Below, in pieces: positions 33,161 to 44,800 of a stretch of DNA of 64,000 nt. This DNA is from Heterobasidion occidentale (Eukaryota > Basidiomycota > Agaricomycetes > Russulales > Bondarzewiaceae): positions 1,178,001-1,242,000 of the forward strand of contig JBCAQO010000002.1 in NCBI GenBank assembly GCA_039111635.1, written 5' to 3'. The notes below the pieces were generated by a model, which was not told where the DNA came from, did no database searches, and worked only from the letters and a program-made list of their open reading frames with translations. A program made the translations under genes and the position numbers. Position 1 is the first letter of the stretch. The number at the start of each line of letters is the position of its first letter.

Positions 33161-35292
33161 TTATGATGAGCAGATTCGCCAATACACCACGCTATTTCCC
33201 TGTCCAGCGACCGCGACCTGCTCGACCTCGATGCCCTTCTTCCACAATTTCCCCCGGCATCTCTTACTTCGGCCGCTTTTGTCTTCATCAGCATGAACCG
33301 ATTCCCGTCGGGCCGGGAAAGGGTAGTAGGGACGGCAATGCTTGTACGCTTCCCGTTACCCAGCTGATACTCGTAGTTTGTGCCCCAGACGAACAAATCC
33401 AGGCCCCCGCCGCCTGGTCCCGACTGCGACAGGTGTCGAGTGTGAGCAAAACATGCCCGTCAGGAGAGATAGACATAGATTGAGGAGAAATAGGCTGAAG
33501 ATTGTTTGTTTTCTCAGAGACTAGAAACAAAAGATTGAGCCGTCTGACAAGCACCAGATATAGAAAAATAGGATAACGTACATTCCAAAAGGCCGCTGAC
33601 GCTTTTGGTCCGAGAAGGGGCCCCTTGGGCGTTGCTGAAAAGTGCGTTCCCAAGTCCACCGTACTGGCCATTGCCGCACGAGAGTAAATCAATGTTGCGG
33701 ATGCTCGTACCGTCCCTGCGTTCAACCGTGAAAAACGCTAAGTCGCCTCCCGCACGTAGGTCAGTGCATTTTGTGAGTGTGCCTCCTGCTGTGGATCTCC
33801 ACAGGACGACTTCTGTCGGTACCGTGATGGTGTCGAGCGAAACGTTACCACCCAGGCCGATTTGGCTATGACATCAAGTGAGCACATGGCGTAGTATCAT
33901 GCAGACAAGCTACAGACCCATATTCGTTCGCGCCCCAGCCGAGTACCCTGCCAGTAGTCGTCTTTACGTAGCTGCTCCGCCCACCAGCAGCGATCTGATC
34001 AACCTGGACGCCCCTAAGAGAAGGAATCTCGAACAGTCGGTCGCAGAACCTGATATTTTGATCGTCTACGCCGACCAATTCTCTGATACGGGGAGAAGAG
34101 GGGCGCTGACCGCCGAGGCGACGGAGAAGACTCGCGCACATGCCGTGATCGATTTCTGTACGGGTCGACAACCGCCTTGGGCGTGAGCTCGACGTGGAGC
34201 CGTGAGGAAGGGGGGTGGATAGCAGAAGAGGGGTTTGAGATGTCGAATTTGCGGAAACCAAGCTGGCCGTGCGTGTTTGCGTTCTTAGTGATTGGGTGTG
34301 CGAACGTGCGTCCAGAAGACGTCAGCGCAAGGAGGTGGTCACGGCCCGCTGCAATCGAGATAAACCTGAGGGCGGCCGGTGGTCAGTGACGTGCGCTTAG
34401 GATCTGAGCAAAATAGGATGACTTGCTTCTCTCCCCAGGCGAGCTTGTGTGCTGGTGCGACCTCGGTAAAGTCTATGCTTACATCTTCACCCCACATCCA
34501 GCCTGTACCCCACCACGGCGAGCTCGAGGGTGTCGGCGTACCCGGTGATAAGTTTTGTGCAGCTGCTTGGGCAGATAATACATATATTTGCCAGACGCTG
34601 ACAGAGCATAGACGCGCGATTCCGTCACTTGAAGAGACTTGATGTTCTTGATGAAAAAGAGACGTCACTACCACAGACAGCATTGACATGGATGGAGAGG
34701 TTTGACCTTTCCCTTCAAAGTCAGCGTTGGCCCCCTATTTTTCGTGCCCGACGCCGAGGTCGAAGGTCCAAAGAATCCGTCTCCCCACTGATACACATCA
34801 CCCCGAGCATCAACGCACGCCGCATGGCTGGAATGAAGGGCCAAATCACGAAGGGCAGCATTCTCCAGAAAAGATGCAGCGACCGGCGTGCGGATTGAGT
34901 CGACTGAAGAGTCTGGCGAAATGACATGCGATCTATTCATATACGCATCATGAGACACGGCATGGAAGAGGCCCCTCCACAGTGACTTGACACTTACTTG
35001 TTGGAGCCCCATACCAGAAGTCGAAGCTTCCCGTTTATTTCCTCCACCTTCGGAATCGTGGGTGGCTCTTGAAGCGATTTGGTTTTGTCTGCCAGGTCAC
35101 CAGATAGGACAGCATCGTTATGAATCATCAATGGACGGAGAGTGTGTACTCCGAGCACAGCAGCGGAAACCAGAACAAGTGTTCCCCCGAGCATCGCGGC
35201 GGCTGGACGTTTTGACGTCGAACCCGAGGATTTTGAGTACAGCCGGCGCAATGAACGCGCCGAGCTGGCTGAATTGCCATATCGTCTAAGCA
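33161..35292 (-). CDS. FMP25: FMP25-like mitochondrial RCC1-repeat protein, frame broken
   Basis: Yeast Fmp25 is a mitochondrial inner-membrane protein with RCC1-type repeats, linked to assembly of respiratory complex III. The start at 35292 gives an Arg/Ser-rich presequence (MLRRYGNSASSARSLRR), then one membrane segment (MLGGTLVLVSAAVLG). RCC1 blades follow: LRLLVWGSNK, HAACVDARGDVYQWGDGFFG, ISIAAGRDHLLALTSSG, GRVLGWGANEYG, LLSCGNGQYGGLGNALF and LDLFVWGTNYEYQLGNG. Introns are at 34997-34933 and 34426-34366 (a GC donor), with others near 33905 and 33560. The frame breaks at 34587-34589 (one A too few), once near 34100, near 33431 (one C too few) and at 33251-33255 (one G too few). With these repaired the protein runs to a stop at 33161. 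Single-base homopolymer losses suggest assembly error, but a decayed gene cannot be ruled out. Confidence 0.8.
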
Positions 35293-36272
35293 TTTTTGAA
35301 AGTGACGCCTTGACGGAGGATATGGTCGAGGGCGAGACCTGTTGTACCACGGTTCAACGCTGGCGTGAGCAGTAAGGGGGGGGACAAGTAAACCTCGATT
35401 CAAGAAATGATATCATTGGCCGCGACGTGTAAACGGGATCAAATTTCAAATTTCGATCGAGATCTATGTCTTAGCACAACGTCGTTGACCATACTCATGT
35501 TTTGCCGATGGCGATATTTTATTCTGTTCAGCACTGACAACTGGTACACTGGCACATATTTGGTTTGGAGGGTTCCAAATTTCAGAACTCCTTCGAGGCC
35601 TTAGCAGAACCGGTGACTTGAAGATTGAAGCCGTGTCGAGAGAGAGCCTATCGCTGGCCAACGGTGCAGTACTATATACGCATCAGATGAAACCGCCGGC
35701 AAGCCAGGACTGTGAATCCTCTTCAATGGATGCTGACTTCTGACATCATACGTGGGAACGATGAGCCAACAGGTTCCACACGATGCAACGGAATAGATGC
35801 ACAATACGACCGGAGTCACATAGTGTTCCAGACAAAACCACTTAATAACCTAGAAAGGAATTCAAAGGCGCAGTACGAGAAACAAAAAGGCAGACCATCT
35901 CCCGTTCCAAGAAAATGACAGGGAGTGCATCCTGAGAAAAGAAAATTGAGGCAGAAAGACAACCGCAAGTAGAGGAGCCCCACATGGTTGATGTAGATAT
36001 TTTGAGCCTGCCCACACGAACGCGTCGCTTCTGGCATCGAGAAAGAAGGAACGCTTCAATATGAAGGTCATCATTCCTGAACGAGAGTCTCGAGTGTCAA
36101 TAGTGACCTCAGAAACATTCCGATGTCGTGGATAGGTCACTTAACAGTACCAATGTCCGTATGCCCTCGGAGAGTCACGTTCCTACTAGTCCGATGGAGT
36201 ATATAACCCGAGTAGATCGAGCACATCTATCGGCAGTTCAGCATCGACACTCACACTCATACTCACATAGAC
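35293..36272. other. Intergenic, divergent promoters of FMP25 and terpene synthase
   Basis: No gene seen. A TATA-like sequence (gtatataac at about 36198-36206) lies about 70 bases before the terpene synthase start. Confidence 0.45.
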
Positions 36273-37533
36273 ATGGCCACAAAGATTGACTTGCCTGACA
36301 CCCTTGCCAACTGGAAATGGCCCCGCCGTATCAACCCTCATTACCCTGCAGCCAAGAAAGAGGCTGCAGAATGGGTGGCGAGCTTCGGCGCCTTCACTCC
36401 GAAGGCTCAACATGCTTTCGATCTCTGCGACTTCAGTCAGTGACACAACCGACTAGTCATGCATCTCTTCACTGACCTAGCAACAACACAGATCTTTTGG
36501 CAGCGTTGGCGTACCCAGCAGCAAGCAGGGGTGAGTCTTTGGTGGGAACAAAGTCGCTGATGAGCTGATCGTAATTTCGATATGGAATAGATCATCTACG
36601 CACCGGCTGCGACCTCATGAACTTGTACCTGGTTTTTGACGAATACTCGGACGTCGAGGACGCTGCCGGAGTCCAAAGGCAAGCTGATAGCATCATGGAC
36701 GCCCTGCGGAACCCCCACAAGCCTCGCCCCGCTGGTGAGTGGGTAGGCGGCGAGATCTTCAGACAGTGAGCTCCCATCCTCGTAAAGCGTCAGAGCCATC
36801 CCGGCTAACAGATAGCGGTCAGATTTTGGGAGCGCGCGATCAAGACTGCGAGCCCTCAGTCCCAGAAGCGCTTTATCAATGCGTTCGGCTTCTACACCCA
36901 AGCGATGGTTCAGCAGGCCGCAGACAGGTCGCACTCATACATTCGCGACATCGACAGCTACCTGGAAGTGCGGCGCGAAACGGTGGCCGCTAAGCCCGCA
37001 TTCGCGCTGCTCGAGCTTAGCATGGACTTGCCGGACGAGATCATCAACCATCCAATTATCCAAGACCTGTCCATCTGGGCCATAGACATGCTATCTCTGT
37101 CGAACGTAAGGCCATCTTGCCGTCTTGTGATATCCGACTGACTCAATTTACTCCAGGACATCGTGTCGTACAATCTTGAGCAAGCGCGAGGAGATGATGA
37201 GCACAACATCGTCACAATTGTGATGAATCAGCTGAAGACCGACGTCGTAGGAGCGATGCAGTGGGTGAAGGATTACCACGAGGAGCTAGAGCGCAAGTTC
37301 AACGAGAATTTCATCAAAGTGCCGCAGTGGGGAGAGCCAATCGACTCGCAGGTTGCTCGATACCTGGACGGGATAGGGAATTGGGTGCGGGACACGACCA
37401 GTGGGGTTACGAGAGCGAGAGATATTTCGGCACCAAGGGGCTGGAGATCATAAAGACGCGGTGCGTAACATTGATGCCCAAGATGCATGCTGAGGGTATG
37501 GGCCCTCAGATCGTCGATGTTTCAATGTTGTAG
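36273..37533 (+). CDS. Sesquiterpene synthase (class I), one frameshift near the end
   Basis: Class I terpene cyclases of mushrooms turn farnesyl diphosphate into cyclic sesquiterpenes in the cytosol. Five exons: 36273-36435, 36492-36530, 36591-36765, 36823-37105 and 37157-37533, 345 residues once one base is restored, the usual size. The first metal-binding motif is DEYSD (in [12 protein letters not shown]) near residue 90. The NSE motif NDIVSYNLE spans the exon 4/5 junction. The diphosphate-sensing Arg-Tyr pair lies in [10 protein letters not shown] near the end. The frame breaks near 37391, where one missing base ends the read at 37453 and would remove the Arg-Tyr region. Corrected, it ends at 37533. 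No cytochrome P450 or other tailoring gene is next to it, so a cluster is not evident. The product cannot be predicted from sequence alone. Confidence 0.9.
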
Positions 37534-38036
37534 AATACAGCAGGATGGGAGACTGCCTTAGACGTCTGTTGATCCCCTGGTTGGTAGAAAATCCCAGCAG
37601 ATTTATGTAAGGCGTAATCTGTATCACCCGATGAACAGAAAATGCATGATGTGATTGCGGTACGTGCTTATATTTGACGCAGTTCGACGACTGGCCGCTG
37701 TACGATTCATGAAGACTTCAGCAGAAAGCTTGTCACAATCCAGGGGCCATACCATCGCTGTATTCTCGGGCTTGAAGACAACAACGGTGCACGCTATTGT
37801 GCGACCGATCATCGATCAGAAGCTGCGAACATCAGCAGGAAGAAAACTCGTTGTGTCGAGATGCGGAACATGATGCATTTGAAGTGAGTAGCGCTGTGTA
37901 GCCACTGGGACCAAACAAGGAGTACACAAAAGCAGGCCTATGAGCGGTAGAGGCCAGTGCGCTCCGCCCCCTCCCCCCACAGTTCCTCATAATACGGCGG
38001 CCGTCCACTCTACCCCGCCTCTGTTAGGTCCCCGTC
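37534..38036. other. No supported gene
   Basis: Presumed 3' region of the terpene synthase and upstream region of SIP5. Nothing else recognised. Confidence 0.45.
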
Positions 38037-39939
38037 ATGGGCAATAGTGCCTCATCGTCTGGGCGAGCTGTCCAGGACGAGACTGTCGATCTCGGTTTCC
38101 TCTACCCGCAGGGAGTGTACTCCGGGTCCAGAGACTGGAACGAGGCCGTCGTCGGCCAACTGATCTGTGACCGCAAGCTTGCTCCCTTTTACCGACCACT
38201 TGAAGATTACGACCCCTCTGGGATGAGGACCAGATACTCGCTGCACGAAAAGAACTTCCTGCGGCCGATTCTAGCCACTCCGAGACACCAGCACGCAACG
38301 ATGCGCCCTCGGCCTCGTCCAAACTCGGACATAACAAGCGGCCCAGCACTGCGAGAGAGGTCCCGCGCTCTGCTGAGGCCGCGATATACAGAAACGCCGT
38401 CGAATGTCCCATATGTTTCCTCGTACGCTCTTTCTTTCTGACTCGCCCCATATCCATGATGTCACATGACCCTGATCTGTCGCTCGTTACTTCGGTTTCC
38501 AGTACTATCCACCGAATATCAATCACTCGCGATGTTGTGATCAGGCTATCTGCACCGAGTGCTTTGTGCAGATCAAGCGTTCCGAACCAACCGTGACCCA
38601 CCTCGTCTCAGACCCCGCGTGCTGCCCATATTGTGTACAGGAGCGTTTTGGAGTGGTATACACGCCCCTCCATGGCGTACCGGTATAGGGAGCGAGGGAT
38701 CGGTCAGTTCATGAACAATGATCCCCAATATCGTGCTTCTGACTCGGCGATCTTTCCCGACTCTCCTTCGTGGCTCCCCGTCAATTCGCTCTTATACTTG
38801 ATAGACCTCCCCAATGTGGCCTGACTCTCAGCATTCGTTTGAGTCTGTTACGCCTGACTTGGGGAAGCAGAAACGTCGTAAGAGCTTTGGGCATGATAGC
38901 GCAGAAGTCGTCACAACAGGTATGTCGTATGCCTCCTGCCTGACCCACAGGGTTTCCGACGCGAACCCTGCCTCTGATCTTTTTCAGATCAAATTCGTCC
39001 TGATTGGGAAACCAAATTGGCCGCCGTACGCGCTGCCGCAGCCCGGCGCGCTAACCGCAGGATCATCATGAGACAAGTCGGTGACCGGTTAATTCCTGTT
39101 GGTATAACCAGCGGTCGCATACACCCCCTGCCGCCAGAGGCTGGTGCTTCGGGAGAGGGTGGTGAGGGCAATGGCGGAGGTCGGCGATCAAGAAGGCGGC
39201 AACAGCAACAGCAGGAGTTGAATAGTCTGCTCGGCCATATGGGGCTAGGCGGACAGGATTTGGAAGAGGTGCGTCAATTTTCATCATCGTACACGACGAT
39301 CGAGGGGAGGTGAGTTGCTCATGACATTGCATTGTTTAGCTTATGGTCATGGAGGCGATGCGGCTTTCGTTACTTGAGCACGAGGAGCAGCAGCGCAGGC
39401 AGCAACGCGAGGCGGCTAACAGTGGAGAGGGTAGCAATGCGCCTGCGCCTGCGCCTGCTGAAGATGCTAGTGCCGCAACTAACGGAGCATCGCCATCCTC
39501 GTCTCTTTCTGCAACTCCTTCGACCGGCCCCTCGTCGACTTCAAATCCGCCTTCCCCTGATCAAGTATCTCCTTCTGCGCCCTCTTCCCCGATCACTATC
39601 TCCCCGACCATTATGACCTCCTCACCTCAACAGAGCCATGCCGACCCTCCCACTATTGCCGCCCAACACACCGTCCCTCATGATGCAAATAACGCTATTG
39701 GGAGCAGCTCGGATGCAGATTGGCGTCGCCGCGAGCACTTGCCCCCTCTCCCGCCTCTTGCACCCCTCATCCCTGATAACGCATCTCCTGTGAGCACGCG
39801 TTCCGTTGAGCACACCCACGAAGAATCTCTAGCGGACCGGAAGGGCGCCGGCAACGTCAGCGTGAGTGCGAACGAGACCTCTGGCGATATCGATCCGTTC
39901 GAGGACTCGACTCCGGAGGTGCCGAGTGGAAGCGCTTAG
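38037..39939 (+). CDS. SIP5: SIP5-like protein with RING-type zinc finger, two frameshifts
   Basis: Sip5 in yeast links the Snf1 kinase to the Reg1-Glc7 phosphatase. Exons: 38037-38422, 38503-38702, 38805-38919, 38988-39268 and 39340-39939, 527 residues after two repairs. An N-terminal MGNS suggests myristoylation. A conserved [14 protein letters not shown] block is followed by the zinc finger spanning exons 1-2: [29 protein letters not shown], split as CPIC, then CCDQ and CTEC, then CCPYC. Then come the conserved [11 protein letters not shown] and [16 protein letters not shown] segments and [15 protein letters not shown]. The C-terminus is a Ser/Pro-rich tail. The frame breaks near 38219 (one T too few before GGGATGAGG) and near 38665 (one C too few in CCCC). 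Exon phases agree with exactly these two losses. Confidence 0.88.
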
Positions 39940-40860
39940 GGGTGCTGCTATAGGTGTGAAACGGAGAGGGTGCCCGAAGTCCATGACATCGGACTCTACT
40001 GGCGTACTTGCAGGTGTATTGTATACTCGTCGTGGTTGTTTTCGTCAGGCGAGAGGAGGCCATGATCGGACTGTGTAGGCGGATAGGAAGCTGTAGATCG
40101 TGGGTGGCGATGCGTCGAGCCGTGTCTTAATGGAATGGTGCAATGGGCAGGATGGAATCAGTGTTTCCTTCATCCTTGTTGTGTTGGCTCGCAAACACTG
40201 CTATTTCTACAACTGTCCGAGTAGCTCCCAACTTCACATGTTCACATCCCACCCTACCCTCTTTTTCAGTCAGTTTCCTTCCAACTCTTCTTTTTCTTTG
40301 TAGTTTCTCGCTTTACTGTTGTCTTTGAATTCCTGTTCACGTCTCCTTCTCCTCCATGCTCGCGTGTGTGCCATGTCCATGACATGCCTTGTAACCTACA
40401 ATACTCTAGAATTCAATCGCGAGAGCGGAGCGGGCTCTTTCCACGCGCAAATACAGGTCGTATGCCGTCTTCTACCGTTACGATCGATAGCCTGAATTTA
40501 TCCATCGACTCGTCTGGTCTGCGGACGGACCCAGACGAGACTCTGGGCTACAATCGAGAATGAGGCATTTGACAGGGCCCAAACTGAATGCGATTAATGC
40601 AGCATGTACACTATTGAATGATGCGCTTCTATGAGGGGTATGCACTGTGCAATTCGGACGATCGCGCCCTGCAGCGTGAGGCACAGTGGGCCGAATTGGA
40701 GCGAAGTTGAATACGCGGGAATAAAAGAGATGAAAGGACGTGGGCGAAACAAGTGTAGCTGTGCTAATAGTGAATCCGTCAGGCGCCGCGGGGGAGTGCC
40801 TATATGCGTGCATCGAGGACCGTCATGACGAGCGTATTTGCTGAGCGAGGAAGGGCCTGA
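39940..40860. other. No supported gene
   Basis: Region between converging genes. Short frames only. Confidence 0.45.
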
Positions 40861-41853
40861 TCAGAGCGCCGCGGCGTCGTCGAGCATGATGCCGAGCTGG
40901 ATGAGCGCGAGGTTGAATTGGTATATGTTGCCCTCGTCGACGCCGACGATCGGGCCAGCAGTCGCGACACTCGCGTCGGTAATGGACGCGGTGGTGGGCG
41001 CGACACTCGTCGTCATCGTGGGAGGTGCACTGGACGTGGTCGGCGGTGCGCTGGACGTGGTAGGCGTCGTGCTCGTGCTCGTAGTAGGAGGCGCGCTGCT
41101 CGTCGTCGGCTCGGGCGGGGGCTGGGTTGTTGTTGTGCGGTGTTTCTTGGACGTCGTCGTCGTAGGCGGGGGAGGCGTGTAGGTCGTCGTAGGCGGGGCG
41201 GGCTTGGGCGCTTCGGAGGTCGTGGGTTCGGGTGCAGGTGCGGGTGCGGACCCGAACTCCCAAGAGCCGTAGATCACGCCTGCATCCTCGGAGGCGAAGA
41301 AATCAAAAAGACCTTCGGAGAAGTCAAGACCACCGTAAGGGCAACCGGGGCACTATGGGGAACAGGATCAACATGGATTCCCATTTAGGGTTTGAGCGCG
41401 GTCAAGAGACCGACCTCGTCGACGATTTGAGCTTGGGTTGTCTTGCCATTCGCAGTGATGGTTATCATGTCGAAACAATGACTACCGCCAGCGTATTGCT
41501 GAAAATGCGAAAAACACGTTCAACGATGATCGGAAATGTATCTCGAGTAAAATCACTTACAGCGAGTTGAGCGCAACGATCTGAGCGACACGATGTGATG
41601 TGAGCGAGCGCTCGCCGCTTGAAATGAGATCGTATGCACTCACGTAGTCACCTGGAGCGTTTGTCTTACCACATGCACCAAGCCCGTCCTCGTAGAATGT
41701 GAACCGCGCGTTCTCAAACCGTTTGCTCAAATTATGCTCGGGACCCAGGCGCTTGCGTGCGTGGAAATTCCTGACATCGTGCGAACCTGCTGCGACAAGG
41801 GGCAAAGACGTGGCAAGGGAGAGCACTACAGCGAGACCAGTGAATGAACGCAT
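40861..41853 (-). CDS. Secreted double-psi beta-barrel (expansin/RlpA-like) protein with Thr/Pro tail
   Basis: Exons 41853-41644, 41580-41561 (20 bases), 41498-41415 and 41352-40861, about 268 residues. A clear signal peptide (MRSFTGLAVVLSLATSLPLVAAG) leads into a short basic region with a KR site. The barrel domain is then spread over four exons: FTFYEDGLGACGK, then IVALNS, then GSHCFDMITITANGK, then IVDECPGCPYGGLDFSEGLF. This is the pattern of barwin/RlpA-like folds found in small fungal wall-associated proteins. Paired Cys are present; no catalytic activity can be assumed. The rest is a long Thr/Pro/Ser-rich, probably O-glycosylated tail that ends in a hydrophobic stretch (FNLALIQLGIMLDDAAAL). 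The 20-base exon is one base short of keeping frame (tcgct for tcggct near 41565), another probable base loss. Confidence 0.85.
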
Positions 41854-44800
41854 GGTGGCAGCAAGGGAAGGATAATGGACGGGAGAATGGACTGGGCGAC
41901 GGAGGGAATCGGTAAGGACAGAAGGAAGTGTGTAAGGAGCGTCAGCGCTGGGCGCGATGGGGACGAGCGGAGACAACCTGAATGGCTGGACCAGAACAAC
42001 AAGAAAACGGCACAAATTTCTGGGGTACGCTGACCATCCTCGCCTGCCCCCCTCGTGCTCCAGCCCAACCCCCGCTTTACGTAACCGAGGCCGTCTTCGC
42101 TCGCGTGACTCCGTCTCGACCGTTGGCACGCCCGTCCCGCGCTGCCATCACACACTACTGGCCGTTCCGCGATGCGCCCATAAGTATGTCGTGGGGTCGT
42201 CCGCACATTTTCGACGTTATTCGCGCTAGCGGGATCCGACTCGGAGGAATACGGACCAGATGCTGCCATAACATACATGCCATTCGACGAGGTCGGCTTC
42301 TTGCTACACAGCAAGATGTCCATCTGCCCATCGTCGATCACCAATAGGTATCAGATTGCACTCTGGGCCATCGGATCTCGAGCAGAGGGCGACAGGAAAC
42401 GCACATACCTTTCCAAGGGAGACAAAAGTGCCGCCTCGATGAATCAGCCTCGTTGGACGCCTCGAGGACGAAACTGGCGTGGATCCATCACATGAGGTAG
42501 GCTGTAGGGCTGATGGCAGCACTGCCTACCACCATTTTCGACCAGAAAAGACCGCTCAGCTGCGCTGCTAGTCTACCTCGACAAACATCAGCCATTCGGC
42601 TGTGCTGTTATATCGATTGCGAGGTTCGATTCACAAGGACTTACGTATCCATGGCGCTCACGGTCTCAAGAATGGATACATGCACGTCGCCCGTGGACTT
42701 CGAGATCTTGATATTCATGAGCGCAGCACTCGATCACAAGTGACACGAACGTGTGTACCAGCTCGTCTTTCAAATTGTGACATATCTCATCAAGAGTTTT
42801 TGTCGTCGTAGGTGGGTTGCCACCTACGCCCACTACGATGAATGGAGGCGTGAAGACATAAATGATGGAGTACTCCACATTGCCATGATACGATTCGAGA
42901 GCCCTTGAATTTTGTAAGCCCTAACGACACATACGAGGATCCTAGATGCCGCGGGTCCCGCACGGCCGCATCTGCGATGTCTGCAGCTGACGGAAGTCAC
43001 TCGGAAGTCTGACGGACCTCCATATCGGAGTCATAGTGCATGATGGACAGAAGAGCGGGATGGGTGGGATTCAGACGTCGACCTCCCCTTTCCACTCCAC
43101 TGCCGGCGTCTTGCCATAGCAACACCTGCGGGGCACTGCGACAGACTGCGACATCCATGGAAGTCAAGCTGGCATGGCAGAAGACCGGAAGAACACACAA
43201 TAGAGTTATGTGGCGAAACCCCGTGATGGCTACTCGCGTCGAATCGAACGGTGCACCTACCGAAATATCAAGAAGAAGCCTTTCGTGCTGCGCACCACAA
43301 TAGTACCAGACTAACGAATCCAATCACGAAGCTGAATGAGTCGGACAGGCGACGAGGGTGCGTCGTCGGTTGTCCAGTATTCTTCCTGGGATCAGGCTGA
43401 TTAGCGGCTGGCTACACCGGTATAGTAGCAGAAGACGTCGCCGAATATCGTTGGGGTCTCATCAGGCGGGACATCTTGGAGGCTTGAGCCGTAAGGCCAC
43501 CGTAAACCAGATACGTCAATTGTTCTACATAAGAACATGTCGTCAATCATATGTACGACTACCAGGCATCTACCTACTCACTTTGGCCACAGTAGACGCT
43601 CGTAATCAAAGATTCTTTCATTTTATAAGATAACGAAGCAGCGCTCACTAGATCTTACCATAATGAAACGTCCTAGAAGTTTTCAAAGTTCTCATGAGGA
43701 GAGACGCTGGTCGAGGATTGGTCGCGAACGCACCTCTACACCTTCGGGGAAGCATTGAAGAAGTTCATGACAAGAGAACTCGCATAGAACGCACCCCGAA
43801 TCCAATCGTGATGGGCCCGCCAATCTAATCGACTCGTGACATCGGTCGAGAGATCTACGCTGGTCGAAGGCGCGCAGCGGCTTCTGTGCGCACCCAAGAA
43901 CGGAGCGAGAGTCCAGGAAGCCAACGCTAAACCTGTTTAGGGCACCTAATACAGCGCCAGACCCAACGGCCATGAGCGAACATGAACGTTATGAACGTCA
44001 ACGCGCAGCACGGTCGACGCCCATGGAAAACATGAGGTTGGTTTAGAGCGACGCGTTTGGTCTGGCACTGGTGCGCGGCGAAAGAGGGGTCAGCCAGGGC
44101 CAGCTGCGGCGAGTCTAAAATGTCGGAAGTGGGGGATGTACGTGTACGTGTACGCAGCCAATCGGTCAAGACACACCTGCGACGCGGCCGGCGAACATAC
44201 CCACACTAGTTCAGATTAGCCTACTAGCATAGTATCCGCGTCTCGCAGCAGACGACGCCTCCGAAACGCGGCTGCCGGGATGAAGAGCGTCGTCGCATAC
44301 GAAACGGTCGACTTGGTAATTCTTGGTGCTCACCTTTCCTATTGAGAAGGCAGGCGAAGGCTAGCACGCATAAGTACTTAGAAGGGCCATCGAAGTCCAC
44401 ACATAAAAGTACTAGCACTTCTAGGCCAGCCCGGGAAGGCGCTGAACCCGGCGGCATGGCAGAGAACCCGACAGCCTACTGCAATCGCCAGGATCTCCGA
44501 AGTGTCGTACACCGAGCAGCCCCGAACCCACATACCCAGTGAAGAAATTTACATGGAAGCTCCCCCACAGTGCGAGACAGCGCAGGATCCTCCGAGCCTG
44601 TATGTCGCACACCTGTCCTCGGACGATCGAAGCGCTTCGTCGACCCACGGCACGCCGATTTGGGGGCGACACATGGACGATTTGGAGCGAGGCGATGACG
44701 GCTCGAGGAGGTCGGGTCGTCAGATCTCGCGAGTGGCCATCGAAAATCCACGAAGCGACAGCGATCGTGGCTCGTTCGCAGTTGTCCGCCCTCTCCATCT

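Noticed and set aside
33161..35292. FMP25 as a clear pseudogene
   Set aside because: The breaks are single-base and mostly in homopolymers, domains are otherwise well kept, and the same defect affects many unrelated genes, so decay is not the best explanation.
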